The notes beneath the pieces are model-generated. The model was not told where the DNA came from, did not search any database, and saw nothing but the letters and a program-made list of their open reading frames with translations. This document shows, in pieces, positions 1-6,601 of a DNA stretch of 9,100 bases. Position 1 is the stretch's first letter. The number at the start of each line of letters is the position of its first letter. Source of the DNA: Calditrichaceae bacterium. GTDB taxonomy: Bacteria; Calditrichota; Calditrichia; Calditrichales; Calditrichaceae. The DNA lies in the NCBI GenBank assembly GCA_024763405.1, contig JANTFQ010000068.1, positions 1-9,100 on the forward strand. The letters run 5' to 3'. The position numbers and the translations under genes are program-made.

Positions 1-2222
1 GCCTCGCAGCGTCCGCCCTTTACATTAAAGCTGAAGCGTCCCGGTTTATAGCCACGGATTTTGGATTCCGGCAATTGGCTGAACAAATCCCGCAGCGGAG
101 TAAACAGGCCGGTATAGGTGGCGGGATTGGAACGGGGCGTCCGGCCGATGGGCGACTGGTCCAAATCAATCACCTTATCGATGTGCTCCAGTCCCAGAAT
201 TTCTTTGTGGGCCAGCGGCGTCTTTTTAGAAGAATAAAAATGGCGGGCCAGAGCCGCGTACAGGGTTTCATTCACCAGACTGCTTTTACCGGAACCGGAA
301 ACACCGGTGACACAAATCAGTTTCCCCAGGGGAAATTTGACATTCAGTTTTTTTAGATTATTGCCGCGGGCGCCGATAATTTCCAGTTCTTTGCCGTTTC
401 CGTCGCGGCGCTGTGACGGCACCGGGATGGATTTTTTACCGGACAGATATAAGCCCGTCAGGCTTTTTTTAGTGGCGGCAATCTTTTTCGGCGTTCCGGC
501 GGCCACTATTTCACCCCCGTGCCGCCCGGCGCGCGGCCCTAAGTCAATTACATAATCCGCCATCTCGATGGTTTCTTTATCGTGTTCCACCACCAGCACT
601 GTATTACCCAAATCACGCAGATGGCGCAGGGTCTTAATCAGCCGTTGATTATCGCGCTGGTGCAGCCCGATGCTGGGCTCATCCAGAATATAAAGCACAC
701 CCACCAACTGCGAGCCGATTTGCGTGGCCAGACGAATGCGCTGCGCTTCCCCGCCGGAAAGGGTTCCCGCCGCCCGGCTGAGTGTTAAATATTCCAGCCC
801 TACATTGTTTAAAAAACTCAGACGCTGATTGGTTTCCTTTAAAATCTGATGGGCAATCTGTTGCTGCTGATTGGTTAACTTAATATTTTCAAAAAAAGCC
901 TCCGCTTCCTTGATCGACATATCGGTGAGCTGGGCGATATTTTTATCATTAATCGTCACTGCGAGGGGTTCCGGTTTTAACCGGGCGCCGTGACACACGG
1001 TGCACTCCACCGTATTCATATAGCCTTCAATCCAGCGCCGCACGTGGTTGGAACTGGTTTGTTTATAGCGGCGCAGCAGATTGTTGATTATGCCCTCGTA
1101 CTTGCTGTCCCATTCCAGGTTGGCATTCTCACGATGGTACTTGAAGCGGATTTTTTTCTCACCCAAACCATACAAAATAATTTGGCGAATATCTGTGGGA
1201 ATCTCTTTCCAGGGGGTGCTCAACTTAAAATTTAATTCTACGGCCAGACTGGCGATTAAATCGTACAGCCAGCCTTCGCGGCGGTTATTCAAAATGGCGA
1301 TAGCGCCCTGATTGATGGATAAATCTTCATTGGGCACAATCAGATCCGGGTCGATTTCCGTAAGCGCGCCCAGTCCGTCGCAATTGGGGCAGGCGCCGAA
1401 AGGACTGTTAAAAGAAAAGGTTCGCGGGGCCGGCTCTTCGAAAGAAAGATTACAGTGGGCGCAGGCGAACTGCTCGCTAAACAGCACATCTTCAGCGGTC
1501 GCCAAATTATGAATATAAATGAGCCCGGAAGCCTGCTTAAGCGCCAGTTCCACCGAATCGGTTAAACGCTTCTGCATATCCGCACCCACCACCAGGCGGT
1601 CCACCACCAGTTCCAAATCGTGTTTTTTATTTTTATCCAAAGGGATTTCATCTTCGAGCTGATAGGTTTCGCCGTCCACCCGCACACGCACAAAACCATC
1701 CTTGCGAAATTGATTAAATAATTCCTTGTACTCACCTTTTCGTCCTCGAATCACCGGGGCCAGCACGAGCAGTTTGGTACCTTCCGGCCAGGATAAAATA
1801 GTATCTACGATTTGCTGAACCGTTTGCCGTTCCACTACACGGCCGCATTTTGGGCAATGCGGCGTACCGATGCGGGCAAACAGCAGGCGGAAATAGTCGT
1901 AAATTTCGGTGACCGTCCCCACAGTAGAACGGGGATTGCGGCTGGTGGATTTCTGTTCGATGGAAATGGCCGGCGACAGACCGTCGATATAATCTACATC
2001 CGGTTTTTCCATTAATCCTAAAAACTGGCGGGCATAGGCATTGAGCGATTCCACGTAACGGCGCTGCCCCTCGGCATAAATGGTATCGAAGGCCAGGCTG
2101 GATTTCCCGGAACCGGACAGGCCGGTGATGACGACAAATTTATCACGCGGGATTTCCACATCGATATTTTTCAGATTATGTTCGCGCGCACCTTTGATGA
2201 AGATGGTATTTTTTTTGGGCAT
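1..2222 (-). CDS. uvrA: UvrA, excinuclease ABC subunit A (3' end beyond left edge)
   Basis: UvrA is the damage-sensing ATPase of nucleotide excision repair; it dimerises, loads UvrB on damaged DNA and acts in the cytoplasm. The visible 740 residues start MPKKNTIFIKGAREHNLKNI, the usual UvrA N-terminus. The first Walker A is GLSGSGKS at residues 34-41. A zinc module is formed by C254, C257, C278 and C281. The first ABC signature LSGGEAQR is at 488-495, with Walker B and D514-E515 after it. The second Walker A, GVSGSGKS, is at 640-647. The frame is open throughout and is cut at the left edge at C739, the first cysteine of the C-terminal zinc finger; about 200 residues are missing compared with the usual 940. 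The ATG at 2222 matches the family start, but no clear Shine-Dalgarno sequence precedes it. Identity is near certain; the start is likely. Confidence 0.98.
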   Translation of the reverse strand, partial: MPKKNTIFIKGAREHNLKNIDVEIPRDKFVVITGLSGSGKSSLAFDTIYAEGQRRYVESLNAYARQFLGLMEKPDVDYIDGLSPAISIEQKSTSRNPRSTVGTVTEIYDYFRLLFARIGTPHCPKCGRVVERQTVQQIVDTILSWPEGTKLLVLAPVIRGRKGEYKELFNQFRKDGFVRVRVDGETYQLEDEIPLDKNKKHDLELVVDRLVVGADMQKRLTDSVELALKQASGLIYIHNLATAEDVLFSEQFACAHCNLSFEEPAPRTFSFNSPFGACPNCDGLGALTEIDPDLIVPNEDLSINQGAIAILNNRREGWLYDLIASLAVELNFKLSTPWKEIPTDIRQIILYGLGEKKIRFKYHRENANLEWDSKYEGIINNLLRRYKQTSSNHVRRWIEGYMNTVECTVCHGARLKPEPLAVTINDKNIAQLTDMSIKEAEAFFENIKLTNQQQQIAHQILKETNQRLSFLNNVGLEYLTLSRAAGTLSGGEAQRIRLATQIGSQLVGVLYILDEPSIGLHQRDNQRLIKTLRHLRDLGNTVLVVEHDKETIEMADYVIDLGPRAGRHGGEIVAAGTPKKIAATKKSLTGLYLSGKKSIPVPSQRRDGNGKELEIIGARGNNLKKLNVKFPLGKLICVTGVSGSGKSSLVNETLYAALARHFYSSKKTPLAHKEILGLEHIDKVIDLDQSPIGRTPRSNPATYTGLFTPLRDLFSQLPESKIRGYKPGRFSFNVKGGRCE

Positions 2223-2229
2223 AGTTTTG

Positions 2230-2261
2230 TTATTGAGTTACTAAGTTATTGAGTTATTGAG
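2230..2261. repeat. Four-unit 8-bp tandem repeat before uvrA
   Basis: Four contiguous octamers read on the plus strand as TTATTGAG, TTACTAAG, TTATTGAG, TTATTGAG; the second unit differs at two positions. On the minus strand the array lies immediately upstream of the uvrA start, in the part of the leader where a ribosome binding site would be expected, and it replaces any purine-rich signal. Seen directly. Copy number could vary by replication slippage; that part is inference. Confidence 0.85.
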
Positions 2262-2279
2262 TTTTTGCGTTTTTAAGTA

Positions 2280-2314
2280 TTCATTGTTCATTATTATTTG
2301 TTCATTATTCATTG
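2280..2314. repeat. Five-unit 7-bp tandem repeat between usp and uvrA
   Basis: Five contiguous heptamers on the plus strand: TTCATTG, TTCATTA, TTATTTG, TTCATTA, TTCATTG. The order is symmetrical (A B C B A). The array abuts the stop codon of the universal stress protein gene with no spacer. Short tandemly repeated heptamers are known in intergenic DNA of other bacteria, notably cyanobacteria; relatedness to those is not implied. No unique spacers are present, so this is not a CRISPR array. Confidence 0.8.
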
Positions 2315-3211
2315 TTAAATAAGACTCTTCTGCTTCAAGGTTAAGATGGGCCGGTGCACAGAACGGATAACCCGCTCGGTAGTGCTGCCTAATAAAAAGC
2401 GATCCAATCCCACCTGTCCCTGCGAAGCCATTACAACTAAATCCGATGGGTTTTTATTCACAAATTCTGCAATTTTTTTATGTGGAACGCCTTCGGTAAC
2501 AGCAATGGTGATTTTCCGTGACCCGCCGTTCAATTCAGCCCATATTTCTTTTATCTTTTGTTCCGCCTGCGTACGGATTTCCGGCAGGATATTCAAACTT
2601 GAATACGCACTCTGCAGAGGGAAAGTCTGCGCTTTTTCTTTTTCGAAAACGTACAGCAGCTCGATTTTAGCCTTCTCGTTCGTTATGTCGATTGCGGTTT
2701 GCAGTGCAAAGCGGGCCTGCTCACTAAAATCAAAGGGCACTGTGACCGTCCGGATACGATTCTTCAGGTCGTAATTACGGGGAATGGTAAGCACCGGGCA
2801 AGAGGCGTAACGCACTATTTTTTCGGCCACACTGCCTAACAGAAGCTGTTCCAGATTACTGCGTCCGTGGGTACCGATAACAACCAAATCAACCGGATTC
2901 TCATTTAAGAAGCTTAAAATGGCCGAATAAGCCGAATGGCCGCGAATGACCTCCTGTTCGATATTAACCGCGCCTGCATTGCGGATACACCCCTTTATAT
3001 AATTGGAAATCTCTGAATCTACCTGATCTTCGGCCAATTCCAGATGGGCCAGTTTCTTGGGCAATTGCAGAGGTGCATCTTCGTTTAAGAATCGGGCGTG
3101 TACAACCAAAAGTTCCGCCTTCGATTTTTTCGCTAAAATAATGGCCTGCTGCAGGGCCAGATTGGCGGTCTCAGAAAAATCGGTGGGTACAAGAATGCGT
3201 TTGATGTTCAT
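2315..3211 (-). CDS. Universal stress protein, two tandem UspA domains
   Basis: A 298-residue cytoplasmic protein with two UspA-type domains, about residues 1-145 and 150-294. Each opens with the family's first strand and turn, VPTDFSE at 8-14 and VPFDFSE at 158-164. Domain 1 carries the complete nucleotide-binding pattern G-x2-G-x9-G-S (G113, G116, G126, S127). Domain 2 has the same pattern with alanine at the first position (A262, G265, G275, S276), a common variant. It therefore probably binds ATP in at least domain 1. Such proteins support survival under starvation, oxidative or energy stress; the specific role cannot be read here. The ATG at 3211 follows a good GGAG ribosome binding site five bases upstream. 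A promoter is visible just upstream, so the gene is probably transcribed on its own; uvrA lies 92 bases further on. Confidence 0.95.
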   Translation of the reverse strand: MNIKRILVPTDFSETANLALQQAIILAKKSKAELLVVHARFLNEDAPLQLPKKLAHLELAEDQVDSEISNYIKGCIRNAGAVNIEQEVIRGHSAYSAILSFLNENPVDLVVIGTHGRSNLEQLLLGSVAEKIVRYASCPVLTIPRNYDLKNRIRTVTVPFDFSEQARFALQTAIDITNEKAKIELLYVFEKEKAQTFPLQSAYSSLNILPEIRTQAEQKIKEIWAELNGGSRKITIAVTEGVPHKKIAEFVNKNPSDLVVMASQGQVGLDRFLLGSTTERVIRSVHRPILTLKQKSLI

Positions 3212-3237
3212 TTAAACTCCGGGTTTTAAGGCGACCG

Positions 3238-3266
3238 AATATAAGAGATTCTGGTTTGGCATCCAA
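3238..3266 (-). promoter_or_regulatory. Candidate sigma-70-type promoter of the usp gene
   Basis: On the minus strand TTGGAT (3266-3261) and TATATT (3243-3238) are separated by exactly 17 bases. They match the -35 and -10 consensus at 4 of 6 and 5 of 6 positions. Transcription would start near 3231, giving a leader of about 20 bases that still includes the GGAG ribosome binding site. Spacing and position fit well, but promoter consensus in this host is not known. Confidence 0.55.
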
Positions 3267-3312
3267 GATTAAATAAAAATGAAAAGATGAAACCGTCAAT
3301 GACATCACACAA

Positions 3313-3461
3313 GTCATCCTGAAAGGAACCTTTTTCAGGAGATAAGATAGCTCTTTGTACTAATCACAAAGGTTCTTACAGAATGACAGAGAAGGGCATT
3401 CGAAAATCTACAATCGTTAATCTTCAATCGTTGATGTTTTTGAAAGAGGATTAACGATTAA
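3313..3461 (-). repeat. Dispersed intergenic repeat, copy 1
   Basis: This non-coding stretch matches the reverse complement of the copy at 4683-4830. A 24-base block (3413-3436) is identical to 4711-4734, and 3366-3387 matches 4761-4782 except for one base. Internal structure has three parts. Arms 3313-3334 and 3366-3387 form an imperfect inverted repeat, GTCATCCTGAAAGGAACC against GTCATTCTGTAAGAACC in the other strand. Two 14-base tandem units differing at one position lie at 3405-3418 and 3419-3432. A perfect 11-bp inverted repeat, AATCGTTAATC (3412-3422) with GATTAACGATT (3449-3459), closes the element. It lies between the end of trhA and the usp promoter. No protein or RNA function is evident. 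Confidence 0.85.
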
Positions 3462-3501
3462 CGAGTGTCGAGTGCAGATGTTTTAAAATACTATACCCGG
3501 T

Positions 3502-4143
3502 TTACACATAGAGGTACATTAGCGAGAAATGTGAAATGCTGCCGGCCAGAACAAAAAGGTGAAAAATTTCGTGAAATCCAAAGAAGCCGGGCCGGGGGTC
3601 TGGTTTCTTGGTTCCATAAATGACCGCCCCAATACTGTAAAAGATGCCGCCGGCCACCAGCCACATCAAACCGCCAAAAGCCAGGGATTGTACCAGCGGC
3701 CAGATACCGATAATAATGACCCAGCCCATCATTAAATAGATGGCCGTATACAGCCAGCGCGGGGCATTCAGCCAAAAGATTTTTAACACAAATCCGGCGA
3801 GGGTTAAGCCCCAGACCGTTCCAAACATCGACCAGCCCCAGCCGCCGCCCAGCGTTACCAGGCAGATGGGCGTATAGGTCGCGGCGATGAAAACAAATAT
3901 CATGATGTGGTCAATTTTGCGCAGCACTTCCAGCGTGCTTTCCTTTACATTGAGCCAATGATACAAGGTGCTGAACGTGTACAGTAAAATCATTGCGCTT
4001 CCGAAGATGGAAAAGGACACCGCGTGGCTTGTTGTAAAAGGCAGCGACGTGCGGGTTAGCAATAATACCAGACCGACAATTCCAAATAGTATTCCCAAAA
4101 AATGGGTAAATCCATTCATTGGTTCTCTGAATTTTTGTTTCAT
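3502..4143 (-). CDS. trhA: TrhA/hemolysin III family membrane protein (PAQR superfamily)
   Basis: A 213-residue integral membrane protein with seven predicted helices, the full length of bacterial hemolysin III/YqfA/TrhA proteins. Conserved PAQR motifs are all present: E7 and N10-x2-T13-H14 near the N-terminus, S58-x3-H62 in helix 2, D78-H79 at the start of helix 3, and H191-x3-H195 in the last helix region with H205 after it. In related proteins the serine, aspartate and histidines form a zinc site resembling a hydrolase centre. The family is linked to membrane fluidity and energy homeostasis; the haemolysin label is historical and does not imply a toxin here. The ATG at 4143 has AAGGA six bases upstream. 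A small membrane protein gene ends 70 bases upstream on the same strand, so the two may be co-transcribed. Both sit between inverted copies of an intergenic repeat. Confidence 0.93.
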   Translation of the reverse strand: MKQKFREPMNGFTHFLGILFGIVGLVLLLTRTSLPFTTSHAVSFSIFGSAMILLYTFSTLYHWLNVKESTLEVLRKIDHIMIFVFIAATYTPICLVTLGGGWGWSMFGTVWGLTLAGFVLKIFWLNAPRWLYTAIYLMMGWVIIIGIWPLVQSLAFGGLMWLVAGGIFYSIGAVIYGTKKPDPRPGFFGFHEIFHLFVLAGSISHFSLMYLYV

Positions 4144-4213
4144 AATGTTCCTTTTATAATATTTCGTTACGGACGATGTCCGCAGTAATCGGATATCGCT
4201 TGCAAAACTCTGG

Positions 4214-4612
4214 CTACCTGTATTTTTTATAGGCCGCGCTTAACAGCAGCAGATAAATAAACAGGGCGGTTATTTGGATCCAGATTATAGCTTCTGACGC
4301 TTCCGGATTGAGCAGTGAAAAATCAAGCCGCATCGTATTCATACTCAACCCGGTCAATGCCAGAAGTCCGGCCGTAAGAAGAGTGCGGATAGTACTTCTA
4401 TTACGCGCGGGATTTAACCCGGCTTGTAAAAAAAAGAGCGACCAGCCCATTGCCAGTACCGAAATAATCCTGTCCTGGTAGGCATAAGACGGAATATCAA
4501 AGTAGATAAAAAGCCCAGGGACCTTCCAGCCAATCATATGCGCCACGGCCATCGAAAAGAAATAGGCGAATCCAGCTAAAAGCAGAATTTTTAACACAAA
4601 CTTATTGTTCAT
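4214..4612 (-). CDS. Small four-helix membrane protein, function unknown
   Basis: I do not recognise a named family. From the chosen start the protein has 132 residues and about four hydrophobic segments, near 7-29, 47-65, 76-93 and 107-127, with a basic tail (KKYR). The loop between helices 1 and 2 is rich in aromatics and prolines (HMIGWKVPGLFIYFDIPSYAYQD, split over residues 25-47) and looks like a conserved family signature rather than random membrane sequence. The ATG at 4612 is preferred because GAGG lies five bases upstream. A longer reading from 4699 would add 29 hydrophilic residues, but it lacks a ribosome binding site and starts inside the dispersed repeat. Located directly upstream of trhA on the same strand; a joint role in the membrane is only inferred. 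Confidence 0.75.
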   Translation of the reverse strand: MNNKFVLKILLLAGFAYFFSMAVAHMIGWKVPGLFIYFDIPSYAYQDRIISVLAMGWSLFFLQAGLNPARNRSTIRTLLTAGLLALTGLSMNTMRLDFSLLNPEASEAIIWIQITALFIYLLLLSAAYKKYR

Positions 4613-4682
4613 AAAAACCTCTTTTTTACTGCTTCTTGACTTTGCAAGTTTAGAACTTTGTTCAATATCCGACATCTTCATT

Positions 4683-4830
4683 CGGTAATCGTTAAGCATT
4701 ATTCAAAAAACATCAACGATTGAAGATTAACGATATTTGATTTTCGAGCTGCCAACTTTTGTCATTCTGAAAGAACCTTTGTAATTAGTCCGACAACTTC
4801 TTTATCTCCCAAAATATGTCCCTTTGGCGA
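4683..4830 (+). repeat. Dispersed intergenic repeat, copy 2 (inverted relative to copy 1)
   Basis: Second copy of the element at 3313-3461, in opposite orientation. Shared blocks in order are GGTAATCGTTAA (near 4684), the 24-base identical core at 4711-4734, GATTTTCGA near 4739, and GTCATTCTGAAAGAACC (4761-4777) running into ATTAGT. After about 4790 the match decays, although TTATCTCC (4802-4809) and CCCTTT (4820-4825) still correspond to the second arm of copy 1. It lies between the SDR gene and the small membrane protein gene, and overlaps the alternative start of the latter. Confidence 0.82.
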
Positions 4831-4863
4831 AAGTCACTGTTTCCCGGCAGGATAACGTTGGGT

Positions 4864-5655
4864 TTATCCCCTGTTATCCATAAGCCAGCGGGTAATATTC
4901 ATCACAATTTTACGGGGAGAAACACGAATGGATTGAACCAGCATTTTATTCATTGCTCCGGTGATGGTCAGATCTTTTTCATTCATTAAGTCTTTATAGC
5001 CCATACGGGCAACCGTTTCGGCATCCATCACCGACATCAGCGGGCTGCTGAATAATTTACTGTTATCCATTTCGGCGACCCTGGAAAATTCAGTTTCTGT
5101 GGCACCGGGGCACAAAGTATTAACGGTGATATTAGTGTCTTTTAATTCATTGGACAGCGCCTGGGAAAAGGAAAAAACATAGGCTTTTGTGGCATAATAA
5201 ACGGCCATCAGCGGACCGGGCATAAAAGCGGCCGTGGAAGCCACATTCATAATGGCGCCCTGATTGAGATCCAACATATCCGGAAGAAATAATTTTGTCA
5301 TCTGCGTTAAAGTGGTAATATTGAGCTGAATCATTTTCTGTTCCACATCCCAATCCGTCTCCGAAAATTTCCCAAGATGTCCGAATCCGGCATTATTTAT
5401 CAAAATATTAACAATGATATTTTCCAGCTTTAACTGCTCAAAAATTTCCTGCGCGCTGTCCGGCCTGGATAAATCTTTTGCAATGACACGAATATTCACC
5501 TTGAATTCGGCGGTAAAATTCTTGCGAATTTCATTAAGCCGTTGTTCGTTCCGAGCCACCAGAATCAGGTTGTATTCGTCCTGCGCGAATAATTTGCTTA
5601 GTTCATAACCGATACCCTGTGTAGCACCGGTAATTAATACGGTTTTATTATTCAT
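4864..5655 (-). CDS. Short-chain dehydrogenase/reductase (classical SDR)
   Basis: A 263-residue NAD(P)-dependent oxidoreductase of the classical SDR type, cytoplasmic, full family length. The Rossmann nucleotide-binding motif TGATQGIG is at 9-16. R35 after the second strand suggests preference for NADP. D61, NNAG at 87-90 and N112 are in the expected places. The catalytic set is S140, Y153 and K157 (YYATK), followed by the PG turn at 183-184. It resembles the COG0300/DltE-like group, whose substrates are not predictable from sequence. The C-terminal 40 residues form a basic amphipathic tail (LVQSIRVSPRKIV) that may contact membrane or lipid substrates; this is a guess. The ATG at 5655 has AGGAGG nine bases upstream. 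It follows a TetR-family gene by 39 bases and is probably in its operon and under its control. Confidence 0.92.
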   Translation of the reverse strand: MNNKTVLITGATQGIGYELSKLFAQDEYNLILVARNEQRLNEIRKNFTAEFKVNIRVIAKDLSRPDSAQEIFEQLKLENIIVNILINNAGFGHLGKFSETDWDVEQKMIQLNITTLTQMTKLFLPDMLDLNQGAIMNVASTAAFMPGPLMAVYYATKAYVFSFSQALSNELKDTNITVNTLCPGATETEFSRVAEMDNSKLFSSPLMSVMDAETVARMGYKDLMNEKDLTITGAMNKMLVQSIRVSPRKIVMNITRWLMDNRG

Positions 5656-5694
5656 TCCACCATTCCTCCTGTGTTTTTATTTTCATTCAGCTGG

Positions 5695-6330
5695 TTATAC
5701 TTGTAAAGACCGCGCCATCATCTCCAGAGAAAGCTGCATTATTTCTTCCGGTTTAATTTTGTGTTTTTCCTGAAAATGCTGCCCCTTTAGGGTATGCACC
5801 TGCACAATCCCGGAGGACTGCCCCCAGAGCACCACTGCTGTTTTAAAGGGATCCAAATCAGACCGGATTGAGCCATCCACAATACCGGTTTGAATTGCGC
5901 TGGCCACAATCTTTAGAGTCTCCGTACCCACTTCTTCGCAGGCCCGGGCACAGGAGTTTTCAATTGAAAAATCGATATCTCTGGATTCATAATAAAGCAT
6001 CGCATTAAAATAGTCCGAATACTGCTGTGCAAATTTGAAGTAGGCCTGTCCAATGGCCCGAATTTTGTCTAATCCGTTTTGCTCAATCGAAATGGCTTCG
6101 GAAAACAGTGTCTGCAGAATCTGGAATCCCCGTTCGTTAACAGCAAGATACAATTCTTCTTTGCTTTTAAAATAGAGGTAGAGCGTACCCTTGCTTAGTT
6201 CCGCTTCGGCGGCCACATCATCCATTGTGGACTGGTCCAGACCTTTCGAAAAAAAGACCCGTTCAGCGGAATCAATAATTTCGTTTTTCCGTCTCAGCTT
6301 TTCCCGTTCTCTGCGCTCAGTGGTACCCAT
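5695..6330 (-). CDS. TetR/AcrR-family transcriptional regulator
   Basis: A 211-residue regulator. A basic N-terminal arm (RREREKLRRK) precedes the TetR DNA-binding domain at about 15-62, with the helix-turn-helix DVAAEAELSKGTLYLYF at 38-54 and the usual KSKEEL continuation. The remaining 150 residues are helical and form the ligand-binding and dimerisation domain, which is too variable to name an inducer. The ATG at 6330 has CGGAG five bases upstream. A 15-bp perfect palindrome lies 20 bases before the start, consistent with self-repression. The next gene in the same direction encodes an SDR enzyme, the likely regulated partner. The pairing suggests response to a small hydrophobic molecule such as a fatty acid derivative, but this is inference. 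Confidence 0.94.
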   Translation of the reverse strand: MGTTERREREKLRRKNEIIDSAERVFFSKGLDQSTMDDVAAEAELSKGTLYLYFKSKEELYLAVNERGFQILQTLFSEAISIEQNGLDKIRAIGQAYFKFAQQYSDYFNAMLYYESRDIDFSIENSCARACEEVGTETLKIVASAIQTGIVDGSIRSDLDPFKTAVVLWGQSSGIVQVHTLKGQHFQEKHKIKPEEIMQLSLEMMARSLQV

Positions 6331-6349
6331 TTAAACTCCGTATAATTTT

Positions 6350-6364
6350 ATGACTATCAGTCAT
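6350..6364. promoter_or_regulatory. Candidate TetR-type operator palindrome
   Basis: ATGACT-ATC-AGTCAT is a perfect 6-bp inverted repeat around a 3-base centre, located 20 bases upstream of the TetR-family gene. TGACT/AGTCA half sites of this spacing are typical of TetR-family operators. Binding here would block transcription of the regulator and the downstream SDR gene. A second, smaller palindrome ACATTCAATGT lies at 6380-6390. Confidence 0.65.
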
Positions 6365-6371
6365 TCGATTA

Positions 6372-6400
6372 AACATAGGACATTCAATGTGCTTTCACAA
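6372..6400 (-). promoter_or_regulatory. Weak candidate promoter for the tetR-SDR pair
   Basis: On the minus strand TTGTGA (6400-6395) and TATGTT (6377-6372) are 17 bases apart, each matching 4 of 6 consensus bases. Transcription would begin near 6365, at the edge of the operator palindrome, which suits repression. An alternative pair, TTTAAT (6373-6368) and TAAAAT (6350-6345), also has 17-base spacing and spans the operator, but would start transcription too close to the gene to keep its whole ribosome binding site. Confidence 0.35.
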
Positions 6401-6483
6401 ATAATATCATCTAATAAAATGTAAAACTTTTGTAAAACCTAATCTGAGCGATTCTTAAGAATTATTTAAGTTATTTTCTATGG

Positions 6484-6503
6484 ATACCCGCCTACGCGGG
6501 TAT
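6484..6503. repeat. Short perfect hairpin unit (REP-like)
   Basis: ATACCCGC and GCGGGTAT form a perfect 8-bp stem around the 4-base loop CTAC, flanked by TGG on the left and GACA on the right. Units of the form TGGATNCCCGC...GCGGGNATGACA are common palindromic intergenic repeats in many bacteria. No T-run follows on either strand, so a classical intrinsic terminator is unlikely. Confidence 0.75.
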
Positions 6504-6533
6504 GACAAGTTCTACCCAATAGGTGTGTTGGTC

Positions 6534-6601
6534 ATTCCCATCCGCCGGTGGGCGGACAAGCGAAAGTTGAACCTGCGAAATCCCGTTTACGGGATGGGAA
6601 T
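6534..6601. repeat. Composite palindrome with two internal hairpins
   Basis: Outer arms ATTCCCATCC (6534-6543) and GGATGGGAAT (6592-6601) are perfectly complementary. Two smaller hairpins overlap the arms: CCGCC/GGCGG at 6542-6555, and ATCCCG/CGGGAT at 6580-6595 with loop TTTA. Read on the minus strand, the unit runs TGGATTCCC to GGGAATGAC, the same plan as the hairpin at 6484-6503 but in opposite orientation and expanded. Confidence 0.75.

Noticed and set aside
75..2015. Several plus-strand open frames of 66-93 codons
   Set aside because: They lie antisense to uvrA, whose frame is open and carries all family motifs; their translations show no domain features.
2230..2314. CRISPR array
   Set aside because: Units are 7-8 bases and contiguous, with no spacers and no cas genes nearby.
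2346..2774. Plus-strand open frame of 142 codons
   Set aside because: Antisense to the second UspA domain; it has low-complexity Ser/Cys-rich content and no ribosome binding site. It is a shadow of the real gene.
3491..3775. Minus-strand frame of 94 codons overlapping trhA
   Set aside because: Lies wholly within the end of trhA in another frame, with no independent start signal.
3502..4143. Haemolysin or toxin gene
   Set aside because: The hemolysin III name is historical; the PAQR motifs and seven-helix layout point to a housekeeping membrane homeostasis protein.
4613..4699. 29-residue N-terminal extension of the small membrane protein
   Set aside because: Hydrophilic, begins inside the dispersed repeat, has no ribosome binding site, and a better start with GAGG exists at 4612.
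6484..6601. Intrinsic terminators for the Lnb operon
   Set aside because: The hairpins are strong, but none is followed by a T-run on the transcribed strand; a REP-like repeat is the better description.
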